The notes beneath the pieces were generated by a model, which worked only from the letters and a program-made list of their open reading frames with translations, ran no database searches and was not told the DNA's origin. From contig NZ_CP063169.1 of the NCBI RefSeq assembly GCF_014960965.1, positions 1,273,581-1,337,580 on the forward strand: a DNA stretch of 64,000 nucleotides. Direction: 5' to 3'. The position numbers and the translations under genes were made by a program. This stretch comes from Ruania alkalisoli. GTDB lineage: Bacteria > Actinomycetota > Actinomycetes > Actinomycetales > Beutenbergiaceae. Below are positions 44,877 to 52,678 of this stretch, in pieces (within the stretch, counting starts at the first letter, position 1; the number at the start of each line of letters is the position of its first letter).

Positions 44877-45737
44877 ATGACCACCTGGCAGCCGTCTGAG
44901 AGAGCGCTGCAGCGTGCCGCCTACCGGGCGGGGCGCCGTCGGCGTTCGTTCGGCGTGGCACTGCTCAGCACCGTGGTGGTGGCGGCCCTGGCGTGGTGGG
45001 TGCTGGTGACCTCGCCCGGCTGGGAGCGCGCACGGGAGACCTTCTTCGACCCGGCCGAGTTCACCGACGTACTGCCCGGGATCGCCGAGGGGCTGTGGCT
45101 GAATCTGCGAGTCTGGCTGATCGCCGGGGCAGTCTCGCTGGTGCTCGGATTGCTGCTGGCGATTGCCCGCACGACGACGTCCGCTGCGCTGTTCCCCCTC
45201 CGCGCCCTGGTCGTGGGGTACGTGGACATTTTCCGTGGTGTGCCGGTGCTGCTGGTGCTGCTGCTGGTGGGCTTCGGACTGCCGGCGCTGCGGCTGCCGT
45301 GGCTGCCGAACCAGGCGGCGTTCCTCGGCTCGCTCGCTCTGGTGCTCACCTACTCGGCGTACCTGTCGGAGATCTTCCGCGCCGGGATCGAGTCGGTGCA
45401 CCCCTCGCAGGTGGCGGCTGCCCGGGCGTTGGGCCTGACACGCGGGCAGACCACCCGGCGCGTGGTGGTACCGCAGGCCGTTCGCAACGTGGTGCCGGCG
45501 CTGCTGAACATGGTGGTGGCGCTGCAGAAGGACTCGGGGTTGATCTCGGTGCTGGGCGCCGTGGACGCGATCCGGGTGGCCGAGATCGCGGTGACCGGGA
45601 GCTACAACTTCACCCCGTATGTGGCCGCCGGCTTCCTGTTCCTGCTGGTGTCGGTACCGCTGACGCGGGCGGTGGATGCGTACAACGCTCGCCGGGGCTG
45701 GCGGGGCGCGCGTGGTGCTGCGGTGGGCATCCGATGA
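44877..45737 (+). CDS. amino-acid ABC transporter permease
   Basis: 286 residues, HisM/GlnP-type permease with about five to six helices and the EAA loop EIFRAGIESVHPSQVAAARALGLT. A single permease gene suggests a homodimer. Starts 10 bp after the binding protein and overlaps the ATPase gene by 4 bp. Confidence 0.92.
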   Translation: MTTWQPSERALQRAAYRAGRRRRSFGVALLSTVVVAALAWWVLVTSPGWERARETFFDPAEFTDVLPGIAEGLWLNLRVWLIAGAVSLVLGLLLAIARTTTSAALFPLRALVVGYVDIFRGVPVLLVLLLVGFGLPALRLPWLPNQAAFLGSLALVLTYSAYLSEIFRAGIESVHPSQVAAARALGLTRGQTTRRVVVPQAVRNVVPALLNMVVALQKDSGLISVLGAVDAIRVAEIAVTGSYNFTPYVAAGFLFLLVSVPLTRAVDAYNARRGWRGARGAAVGIR

Positions 45738-46501
45738 GCACGACGGCGCCCCCTCCTTCCTCGTCCGGCTCACCTTTGCTGCGGGTGAGCGGGCTGCGCA
45801 AGTCCTTCGGTGATCACGTGGTGCTCGACGATCTCGACCTGGAGGTCGCCGAGCACGGTTGCGTGGTGCTCATCGGTGCCTCCGGCTCGGGCAAGTCGAC
45901 CCTGTTGCGGGCGATCGACCTGCTGGAGGAGGTCGACGATGGTTCGATCGAGCTGCGCGGTGTGGACCTGGCCGACCCGTGGGTGGACGCCGATGCGGCC
46001 CGGGCGCGGATGGGGATGGTGTTCCAGGCCTACAACCTGTTCGGCCACATGAGCGTGCTGGACAACGTCACCCTCGCGCCGCGCCTCGTGCACGGGCGGG
46101 ATAAGCGGGAGGCTGAGGCGGCCGCGGTGGAGATGCTGACCCGCGTGGGCCTGGCGGACAAGATCCGCGCCTACCCGGACCAGCTTTCCGGCGGTCAGCA
46201 GCAGCGCGCGGCGATCGCCCGGGCCCTGGTCAACGATCCGGAGCTGCTGCTCCTGGACGAGGTGACGTCGGCGCTCGACCCCGAGCTCGTGGGGGAGGTG
46301 CTGGAGCTGCTCGCTGAGCTACGCCGCGAGGGGATGACGATGCTCATTGCCACGCATGAGATGGCGTTCGCCCGGGACGTCGCCGACCAGGTGTGTTTCT
46401 TGCATGAGGGGCGCGTGCACGAATCGGGCACTCCGGCGCAGGTGCTGGGAGACCCGCAGCGGACCAGGACGCGGGAGTTCCTGGCGCGGCTGCACGCGTG
46501 A
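45734..46501 (+). CDS. amino-acid ABC transporter ATPase
   Basis: 255 residues, GlnQ/ArtP-type ATPase: Walker A GASGSGKST (about 46-54), Q-loop VFQAYNLFGHM, signature LSGGQQQRAAIARAL, Walker B LLLLDEVTSALDPE, H-loop IATHEMAFA. ATGA overlap with the permease gene. Completes the three-gene importer. Confidence 0.95.
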   Translation: MSTTAPPPSSSGSPLLRVSGLRKSFGDHVVLDDLDLEVAEHGCVVLIGASGSGKSTLLRAIDLLEEVDDGSIELRGVDLADPWVDADAARARMGMVFQAYNLFGHMSVLDNVTLAPRLVHGRDKREAEAAAVEMLTRVGLADKIRAYPDQLSGGQQQRAAIARALVNDPELLLLDEVTSALDPELVGEVLELLAELRREGMTMLIATHEMAFARDVADQVCFLHEGRVHESGTPAQVLGDPQRTRTREFLARLHA

Positions 46502-46557
46502 GCTGATCTCACGCGGCGGGCGTGAGGCTGTCGCGGACCCTCAGGGACAGGTTGATC

Positions 46558-46827
46558 GTGAGCAGCGGTACCCGCGGGTGCGGAGTCATCCACGACCTCC
46601 CGGACGAGCTGCACGCGGCTCTCCGCCAGCGTGCTCGAAGCGAAGGGATGACGATGTCGGACTATGTGAGCAAGGTGCTGGAGCGAGACCTCTCCAGACC
46701 AACAGTTGCGGAGTGGGTCGCACGGCAACGGGGTGGTCCGACGCGCGAGAACGACGTCATGTCAGCACTGGGCGCGGTGCGCGAGCGGGCACTGGTCGCC
46801 GACGTAGAGATCCGACTGATCACCTGA
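46558..46827 (+). CDS. orphan VapB/FitA-like ribbon-helix-helix antitoxin
   Basis: About 89 residues from GTG 46558 (AGGGACAGG upstream; GTG 46522 would add 12 residues). LPDELHAALRQRARSEGMTMSDYVSKVLERD is a ribbon-helix-helix domain of the VapB/FitA kind, followed by RPTVAEWVARQR, the usual toxin-neutralising region. No PIN-domain toxin follows; the next gene is on the other strand 19 bp away. The C-terminal ALVADVEIRLIT is unlike VapB tails. Probably a solitary or decayed module. Confidence 0.6.
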   Translation: MSSGTRGCGVIHDLPDELHAALRQRARSEGMTMSDYVSKVLERDLSRPTVAEWVARQRGGPTRENDVMSALGAVRERALVADVEIRLIT

Positions 46828-46845
46828 GGCACCGCAAGAGGCTTC

Positions 46846-47745
46846 TCACATCCCCTTCGGGTGCCACACCGTCTTCGTCTCGGTGAACGCGAGGATCGAC
46901 TCCAGCGACTGCTCGTCCTTCCAGTTCGGCTCACTCTCACCGGCCGGCCGTCGCACCCGCTTGAGGTTCTCGGCGGCGTCCGCCTCCAACTCGCCCCAGG
47001 TCAGGTCGGCGGCCCCGGCGGCCCCGACGGCGCCTGCCAGCTCGAGGGCGTTCACGTCCAGGTGTCGGGCCAGGGGAGAGGCGAGCTCCGCCGTCCTGCC
47101 GGTGAGCACGTTGACCACACCGCCGGGCACGTCGGAGGTGGCGAGCACCTCGCTGAGCGTGATCGCCGGCAGCGGGCGGTCCTCGGAGGCCACGAGCACC
47201 ACGGTGTTGCCGGTCACCAGGATCGGTGCGAGCACGGAGACCAGTCCGAGCAGCGACGACTTCTGTGGGGCGATGGCTGCCACCACACCGGTGGGTTCGG
47301 GCACCGAGAGGTTGAAGTATGGGCCGGCCACCGGGTTCGCATTCCCTGCTACCTGTGCCACCTTGTCGGTCCAGCCCGCGTACCAGACCCACCGGTCGAT
47401 GGCGGCGGAGACGGCATCCTCGGCCCGCCGCGCCGAGAGCCCCTCACCGGCGGCCACATCGGCCACGAACTGGGCCCGGCGTCCCTCCAACAGTTCAGCC
47501 ACCCGGTACAGCACTTGCCCGCGGTTGTACGCCGTCGCGCCGGCCCAGCCGGGCTGTGCCGCCCGGGCGGCGCGCACCGCGTCCCGGGCATCCTTGCGGG
47601 AGGCCTGCGCCGCGTTCGCTGCGAATGTGCCCTTCGCGTCGGTCACCTCGTAGGTGCGGCCGGACTCCGAGCGGGGGAACTTCCCGCCGATGAACAGCTT
47701 GTAGGTCTTGCGTACGTCCACCCGTGCCGCCGTTGTGGTGCTCAT
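46846..47745 (-). CDS. catalytically dead, truncated aldehyde-dehydrogenase homologue
   Basis: 299 residues aligning with the N-terminal 60% of ALDHs: GPYFNLSVPEPTGVVAAIAP, LAPILVTGNTVVLVASEDRP and VPGGVVNVLTG are recognisable. Key residues are lost: the oxyanion Asn of PWNFP is PQKSS, the cofactor Lys of VLKPAE is VLVASE, and the region with the catalytic Cys and Glu is absent; the end is a short Lys/Glu-rich segment. It follows the active ALDH by 85 bp with GGGAG before its ATG. Its retention beside deoC and ALDH suggests a non-enzymatic partner; compare the inactive second domain of ALDH16. Confidence 0.8.
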   Translation of the reverse strand: MSTTTAARVDVRKTYKLFIGGKFPRSESGRTYEVTDAKGTFAANAAQASRKDARDAVRAARAAQPGWAGATAYNRGQVLYRVAELLEGRRAQFVADVAAGEGLSARRAEDAVSAAIDRWVWYAGWTDKVAQVAGNANPVAGPYFNLSVPEPTGVVAAIAPQKSSLLGLVSVLAPILVTGNTVVLVASEDRPLPAITLSEVLATSDVPGGVVNVLTGRTAELASPLARHLDVNALELAGAVGAAGAADLTWGELEADAAENLKRVRRPAGESEPNWKDEQSLESILAFTETKTVWHPKGM

Positions 47746-47830
47746 CGCGACTCCCTCTGGTCTGAGCGCTGCGGTGCCTCGCTCCGGAGGCCCTCGTTCC
47801 TCACGCCGCCTATTCGGGGGCTCCTCGCGC

Positions 47831-49276
47831 TCATCCGATCCCTCCCTTGACGTAGGGCGCCAAGCCGTGCCGCCCGCCTTCGCGCCCGTACCCGGACTCC
47901 TTGTACCCACCGAACGGGCTGGTCGGGTCGAACCGGTTGAAGGTGTTCGCCCACACCACACCGGCGCGCAGCTTGTCCGCCATCGCGAGGATGCGCGACC
48001 CCTTCTCAGTCCAGATACCGGCCGAGAGGCCGTAGGGGGTGTTGTTCGCCTTCGCCACCGCCTCGGCCGGGGTACGGAAGGTCAGCACGCTCAGCACCGG
48101 CCCGAAGATCTCCTCCCGGGCGATACGGTGCGCGGCGGAGACGTCGGTGAACACCGTCGGGGCGAAGAACCAGCCCTTCTCCGGCAGCGGGCAGTCGCTG
48201 GTCCATCGGGTGGCGCCCTCGTCCTCCCCGGCCTGCGTCAACTCGCGGATCCGGTCGAGCTGACGGGCCGAGTTGATGGCACCCACGTCGGTGTTCTTGT
48301 CCAGCGGGTCGCCCACGCGCAGTGTGCCGAGGCGGTCCTTGAGGCGGTCCACCAGCTCGTCCGCGATCGACTCCTGCACCAGCAGCCGCGACCCGGCGCA
48401 GCACACCTGCCCCTGATTGAAGAAGATGCCGTTCACGATGCCCTCGATGGCCTGGTCCACGGGGGCGTCGTCGAACACGATGTTCGCGGCCTTGCCGCCC
48501 AGTTCCAGCGTGGCCGGCACCCGTGAGCCCGCCAATTGGCGGGCGATCTGCCGTCCGACGGCGGTGCTTCCGGTGAAGGCCACCTTGTCCACATCCGGGT
48601 GGGTCACCAGGGCCTGACCGGTAGGGCCGGCACCGGTGACGATGTTCACCACCCCCGGGGGCAGGTCAGCCTGGCGTACCAGGTCGGCGAAGAGCAGCGC
48701 CGTCAGCGGGGTGGTCTCCGCCGGCTTGAGCACCACGGTGTTCCCGGCGGCGAGCGCTGGTGCGATCTTCCATGCCAGCATCAGCAGCGGGAAGTTCCAC
48801 GGGATCACCTGCGCGGCCACACCGCGGGGCTGCGGGTCCGGGCCGAAGCCGGCGTGCTCGAGCTTGTCGGCCCAGCCGGCGTAGTAGAAGAAGTGTGCCG
48901 CCGCCGTCGGCACGTCCACATCGCGTGCCTCGCGGATCGGTTTGCCGTTGTCGAGGGTCTCCAGCACCGCGAACTCGCGGGCGCGTTCGGCCAGCAGGCG
49001 GGCGATGCGGAACAGGTACTTCGCCCGTTCCGAGCCCGGCATCGGGCCCCAGATCTTCTCTTGGGCCTTGCGGGCCGCGCGGACAGCTCTGTCAATGTCC
49101 GCCTCGTCGGCCTCAGCCACCTCGGCGAGGACTTCCTCAGTGGCTGGGTTGACGGTCTTCATCGCCTGCCCGGAGGCGGCGTCGGTGAACTCGCCGTCGA
49201 TGAACAGCCCATAGGAGGAGTCGATGTCGACGACGGCGCGTGACTCCGGGGCAGGTGCGTACTCGAAGCGGGACAT
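47831..49276 (-). CDS. aldehyde dehydrogenase (active)
   Basis: 481-residue NAD(P)-dependent ALDH with complete active site: PWNFPLLMLAWKIAPAL (oxyanion Asn), VVLKPAETTPL (cofactor Lys), LELGGKAANIVF (general-base Glu) and FNQGQVCCAGSRLLV (catalytic Cys). It begins 15 bp after deoC; deoC releases acetaldehyde, so oxidation of acetaldehyde to acetate is the likely role. Confidence 0.92.
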   Translation of the reverse strand: MSRFEYAPAPESRAVVDIDSSYGLFIDGEFTDAASGQAMKTVNPATEEVLAEVAEADEADIDRAVRAARKAQEKIWGPMPGSERAKYLFRIARLLAERAREFAVLETLDNGKPIREARDVDVPTAAAHFFYYAGWADKLEHAGFGPDPQPRGVAAQVIPWNFPLLMLAWKIAPALAAGNTVVLKPAETTPLTALLFADLVRQADLPPGVVNIVTGAGPTGQALVTHPDVDKVAFTGSTAVGRQIARQLAGSRVPATLELGGKAANIVFDDAPVDQAIEGIVNGIFFNQGQVCCAGSRLLVQESIADELVDRLKDRLGTLRVGDPLDKNTDVGAINSARQLDRIRELTQAGEDEGATRWTSDCPLPEKGWFFAPTVFTDVSAAHRIAREEIFGPVLSVLTFRTPAEAVAKANNTPYGLSAGIWTEKGSRILAMADKLRAGVVWANTFNRFDPTSPFGGYKESGYGREGGRHGLAPYVKGGIG

Positions 49277-49290
49277 AGCAGCCTTCAGTC

Positions 49291-50343
49291 TCAGTCGATC
49301 GTGACGTAGTCGGGGCCGGAGTAGGCGCCGGTGGCGAGCTTCTGACGCTGCAGCAGCACATCGTTGAGCAGCGAGGAGGCGCCGAACCGGAAGAACTCGG
49401 GGTCCAGCCAGGCTTCCCCGGCCACCTCGTTCACAGCCACCAGGTACTTGATCGCGTCCTTGGAGGTGCGGATCCCGCCGGCGGGTTTGACGCCCACCTG
49501 CACGCCGGTGGCGGCGAGGAAGTCGCGCACGGCTTCCAGCATGAGCACGGTCACCGGCAAGGTGGCGGCGGGAGAGACCTTCCCGGTCGAGGTCTTGATG
49601 AAGTCGGCCCCGGCGAGCATCGACAGCCAGGAGGCGCGGCAGACGTTGTCTGCTGTAGCGAGCTCGCCGGTCTCCAGGATCACCTTCAGGTGCGCGGGTT
49701 CTCCGGCTCGCTGCTGGCAGATCTCACGGACGGCGATGATGTCGTCGTAGACCTTGCGGTAGTCACCGGAGAGGAATGCGCCGCGGTCGATCACCATGTC
49801 GATCTCCTCGGCTCCGGCCTCCACGGCGTCGGTGGTGTCGGCGAGCCGGGCGGTTCGACCCGCACGACCGGCGGGGAAAGCCGTCGCCACGGCGGCCACG
49901 TTGATCGGTGCCGATCCCAGGGCCTGCTTCGCCACGGTCACCATGTCGCCGTACACGCAGACGGCGGCCGGTCGCGGGCAGCTCGGGTCGCCTGGTTCGG
50001 GGGTGAGTGCCTTCGCGACGAGTGAGCGCACCCGGCCGGGGGTGTCGGCGCCCTCGAGGGTGGTCAGGTCGGTCATCGTGATGATCGTGTCGAGCGCCCA
50101 CGCCTTTGACGTGGTCTTGATCGAGCGGGTGCCGAGCACGGCCGCACGCCCGTCCAGGCCCACCTGATCTACGCCCGGCAGACCGTGCAGGAAGGTGCGC
50201 AGCGCGCGGTTGCTCAGGTCTGCCGATCCGACGACGGCGGTCGCGTCCGCAGCGACCTGGTCCGCCGTGCGCGCGGCCGGGTGGGTGCCGCCACTGGTCG
50301 AGCGCGCCGGGGTAGTCGAGCGCGCGGGGGACGTCGCAGTCAT
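49291..50343 (-). CDS. deoC: deoxyribose-phosphate aldolase
   Basis: Cleaves 2-deoxyribose-5-P to glyceraldehyde-3-P and acetaldehyde. 350 residues, longer than the 220-260-residue forms because of a Ser/Thr/Pro-rich N-terminus and the extra N-terminal segment of the 'class 2' form. The Schiff-base Lys lies in ADFIKTSTGK, and VCVYGDMVTVA and EIDMVIDRGAF are family blocks. ATG 50343. First gene of the deoC-ALDH-pseudoALDH unit. Confidence 0.94.
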   Translation of the reverse strand: MTATSPARSTTPARSTSGGTHPAARTADQVAADATAVVGSADLSNRALRTFLHGLPGVDQVGLDGRAAVLGTRSIKTTSKAWALDTIITMTDLTTLEGADTPGRVRSLVAKALTPEPGDPSCPRPAAVCVYGDMVTVAKQALGSAPINVAAVATAFPAGRAGRTARLADTTDAVEAGAEEIDMVIDRGAFLSGDYRKVYDDIIAVREICQQRAGEPAHLKVILETGELATADNVCRASWLSMLAGADFIKTSTGKVSPAATLPVTVLMLEAVRDFLAATGVQVGVKPAGGIRTSKDAIKYLVAVNEVAGEAWLDPEFFRFGASSLLNDVLLQRQKLATGAYSGPDYVTID

Positions 50344-50410
50344 GCGCCCGAGTCTACGTCCTGTGCGACGCGCGTACTGGAGAGAACCCAGCCACCCGGC
50401 GGTCGGAAGG

Positions 50411-51049
50411 CTAGTGCCCGGAGGTGTTCGACCCGAACGCCTGCAGGTAGCGCGGTCCACGAGTGGAGAGCTCGGACTTGAAGTGGCGCGCCCAGGCCGA
50501 GTACGGGCGGGCGGCGAGTTGCTCGTTGGCGAACCGGTCGTCGTCGGAGATCTCGGTGGTGCAGAACGCCGGGATCGTCAGATCCGTGACAGGGCTCTCG
50601 CGCTCGCATTCGGCGATCACCAGCGGGGCGTTCGTGCCGAGGAACTGGTCCAGCACCCAGCCGTCCTCTCCGAGCCAGACGGCGTGGCGCAGCTTGATCA
50701 CCTTCGCCCCGCCGCGACGCACCATCTCCTCGGCCACGATCGGGTCCAGCTCGCGCTCGGCCTCGTAGCGGGTGCCACCCGCAGCCGGGCCCTTCGCGGT
50801 GAGGGTGCACAGCTCCCACTGCCCGGTGAGTTCGTTGAGGATCGTGGCGGCGTCGGTGGCCGTGTCGGCGCGGGCGAGCGGCGCGGGGGCCGGCGCCTGC
50901 AACCGCACCCGCAGCGCGTACCCCTCGGAGGCGAGGAAGTAGGACTGCACGATCACGTCCGGCGTCGGCTCGTCCCACAGGTCTGTGGGCAGCGTGCGCA
51001 CGAAGAACTTGCGCTCGAACTCGAAGTCGCCGTATCCGGCCTCACTCAT
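50411..51049 (-). CDS. CYTH-like domain protein
   Basis: 212 residues. FEFERKFFV (about 9-17) is the ExExK signature of CYTH/triphosphate-tunnel enzymes, followed by alternating acidic/basic strand motifs (YALRVRLQ, LCTLTAKGP, YEAERELD, IKLRHAVWL, IAECERE) expected of the tunnel. Members hydrolyse triphosphate substrates (thiamine-PPP, PPPi) or act on cAMP; which applies is not visible. ATG 51049 has TAGCGT 7 nt upstream (51057-51062) and so looks leaderless. Confidence 0.8.
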   Translation of the reverse strand: MSEAGYGDFEFERKFFVRTLPTDLWDEPTPDVIVQSYFLASEGYALRVRLQAPAPAPLARADTATDAATILNELTGQWELCTLTAKGPAAGGTRYEAERELDPIVAEEMVRRGGAKVIKLRHAVWLGEDGWVLDQFLGTNAPLVIAECERESPVTDLTIPAFCTTEISDDDRFANEQLAARPYSAWARHFKSELSTRGPRYLQAFGSNTSGH

Positions 51050-51131
51050 ACCGCACACGCTACCCGCTTGCCCCGGAATCGCCTCAGATCCCGCGCCGGA
51101 GGATGCTCAGACGGATCGAGATGCACTCTGG

Positions 51132-51314
51132 ATGTTCGCTGGCGTCGATGAGAGGGTAGAGAGCGTGCGCACGAAGGTCACCAACGCCGGCGAGGGCGAG
51201 ACCCGGACTGATGTCGCGTTGCCGGACTTTCCGTATGAGGGTGGGCTCCAGCCGCATGTCGATCTCTATGACAAGGACCTGATGGCCGACCTCGAATCTT
51301 GGCCCACGGCCTGA
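51132..51314 (+). CDS. short ORF of unknown nature, possible gene fragment
   Basis: 60 codons (MFAGVDERVESVRTKVTNAG to ...DLMADLESWPTA). Third positions are GC-biased like real genes here, and the peptide is acidic and ordered-looking (LPDFPYEGGLQPHVDLYD). I do not recognise it and see no promoter or ribosome-binding site; the frame continues upstream antisense to the CYTH gene. It may be the C-terminal remnant of a lost gene. Confidence 0.3.
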   Translation: MFAGVDERVESVRTKVTNAGEGETRTDVALPDFPYEGGLQPHVDLYDKDLMADLESWPTA

Positions 51315-51330
51315 GCAAACGGTCGGCGCG

Positions 51331-51999
51331 TCAGGTGCGCGCCTCGTGCCGTACCGGCTTCAGCCGCTGAGGTGCATCGGTAGCCGGAGTCCACTCGCAG
51401 GTAAAGGTGCCGCGGTAGCCGAACAAGAACCCGAACACCGAGTTCACCACCCGCAGGTCGATGTGGAACTGCTGCTCGGCATCGTCGTACCACTCCCGCA
51501 GCCGTGCTCGTCCGCTGAACAGCATCGGGAAGGAGAACCCGACCGGGCCGGTGTAGAAGCGTTGGGCATCTGTGGTGATGACCAGCCCGCCCCGCTCGTC
51601 GGCGTGAAGCTCCAGGTCCACCGCCAGGTGCTGATGCGTGCCCAGGTAGTCCACGATCCCGTTCTCGGTGAAGATCATCGTGGCGTCGAAACGGCGCCGC
51701 CTGCCGCCGATCTCGTACTCGCGCACCACGGTGACGGTCTCGCGGCCGTACGGGTCCAGGTAGGGGTAGTTCTCCACGGTGAACGGCACCAGCGTGCCCA
51801 CGTCCGGCACCAGGATGTTCCGCAGCCGGCCGATCTGCAGGAATGGGACCGTCCACCACGGGCCGCGTCGGATCTCCCACATCACCCCACGCCCCGTGCA
51901 GGCCTCGCCGGAGTCCAGCCCCACACCGAACCGGCGCTGCAGCATCGGGTGCAGGCGCTCGAACTCGTCACCCATCGCGCGGGCGAAGATCGACGTCAT
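51331..51999 (-). CDS. DUF4166 domain protein
   Basis: 222 residues; MGDEFERLHPMLQRRFG near the N-terminus and the beta-rich C-terminus (WYDDAEQQFHIDLRVVNSVFGFLFGYRGTF) match DUF4166. No catalytic motif known. In actinobacteria this gene commonly follows an SRPBCC gene; here only a remnant of that partner lies upstream, with its stop overlapping this ATG (ATGA). Confidence 0.8.
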   Translation of the reverse strand: MTSIFARAMGDEFERLHPMLQRRFGVGLDSGEACTGRGVMWEIRRGPWWTVPFLQIGRLRNILVPDVGTLVPFTVENYPYLDPYGRETVTVVREYEIGGRRRRFDATMIFTENGIVDYLGTHQHLAVDLELHADERGGLVITTDAQRFYTGPVGFSFPMLFSGRARLREWYDDAEQQFHIDLRVVNSVFGFLFGYRGTFTCEWTPATDAPQRLKPVRHEART

Positions 52000-52179
52000 C
52001 GGTGGCGTCCCTTCGGGTCGGCCAGCGAGGCAAGCGTGGCAGGTGCATCCGCCAGGTGATCGGCCCGACGGCGTCCCCCGGCCCACCGGGCGTGCAGAGC
52101 TGGGTCCTGACTTAACTGCCAGACCCGCTCGAGGGGTGCCGCGATACTGATCTCCACATAGATCCCCCGGGTGCCCCAT
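51996..52179 (-). pseudogene. SRPBCC family protein, frameshifted and internally deleted remnant
   Basis: On the minus strand the frame ending at 51996 reads GIYVEISIAAPLERVWQLSQ then DPALHARW, a clear SRPBCC N-terminus, then jumps to ADHLADAPATLASLADPKGR and a stop. A promoter hexamer TACGCT (52188-52193) leaves 8 nt to ATG 52179, but that ATG is one frame off; removing one G from the five-G run at 52164-52168 restores MGHPGIYVEI. So there is probably a +1 frameshift and loss of the middle of the domain (normal length about 150 residues). Confidence 0.55.
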
Positions 52180-52240
52180 ACCTGCCGAGCGTACGCCCGG
52201 GCGAGCCGTGATCGCCCGGGCGCGCTCCGCCGTCATGGGT

Positions 52241-52615
52241 CTATACCCACTGCACCAGCTGGAAGATCACCCCGTTCGGGTCGCGCATCTGGAAGTACCG
52301 CTCGCCCCAGGATTCAGTCTCGATCGGGGTGGCGATCTCGACCCCTTCGCCTCGCAGCCGTGCGTACTCGGCGTCGATGTCATCCACCACGAAGACCACC
52401 AGCAGGCCATCGGCGTGGCCGGCAGCCGAGGGCGGCTGGAAGGTGGACAGGCCCGTGCGCAGGTAGATGAGGTTGAACCCCGCTTCGGGGTGGGCCAGGG
52501 AGGCGAACCCGTCGGCTGACATCTCCTCGGCGAACCCCAGGTGGCGCGTGGCCCACGTGGCCGAGGCGGTGACGTCGTCGACATTCAGGCTCAGGGCGGT
52601 GGCGGTGATGGGCAT
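52241..52615 (-). CDS. VOC family (glyoxalase-like) protein
   Basis: 124 residues, one vicinal-oxygen-chelate domain of two beta-alpha-beta-beta-beta halves: ALSLNVDDVTASATWATRHL and VVFVVDDIDAEYARLRGEGV, ending FQMRDPNGVIFQLVQWV. The family includes bleomycin-resistance-type binding proteins and dioxygenases; activity unknown. GGAG 7 nt before ATG 52615. Divergent from a TetR gene with a palindrome in the 63-bp gap. Confidence 0.85.
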   Translation of the reverse strand: MPITATALSLNVDDVTASATWATRHLGFAEEMSADGFASLAHPEAGFNLIYLRTGLSTFQPPSAAGHADGLLVVFVVDDIDAEYARLRGEGVEIATPIETESWGERYFQMRDPNGVIFQLVQWV

Positions 52616-52626
52616 AGGTGACTCCA

Positions 52627-52649
52627 ATCTCTGTACGATGTACGGAGAT
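52627..52649. promoter_or_regulatory. TetR-type operator between VOC and TetR genes
   Basis: ATCTCTGTAC-GAT-GTACGGAGAT: 10-bp arms with one mismatch. It is located 12 bp upstream of the VOC start and 30 bp upstream of the TetR start, so it could control both. Confidence 0.7.
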
Positions 52650-52678
52650 AAGAAGGCTGGGAGGGGAGGATCTATTCC

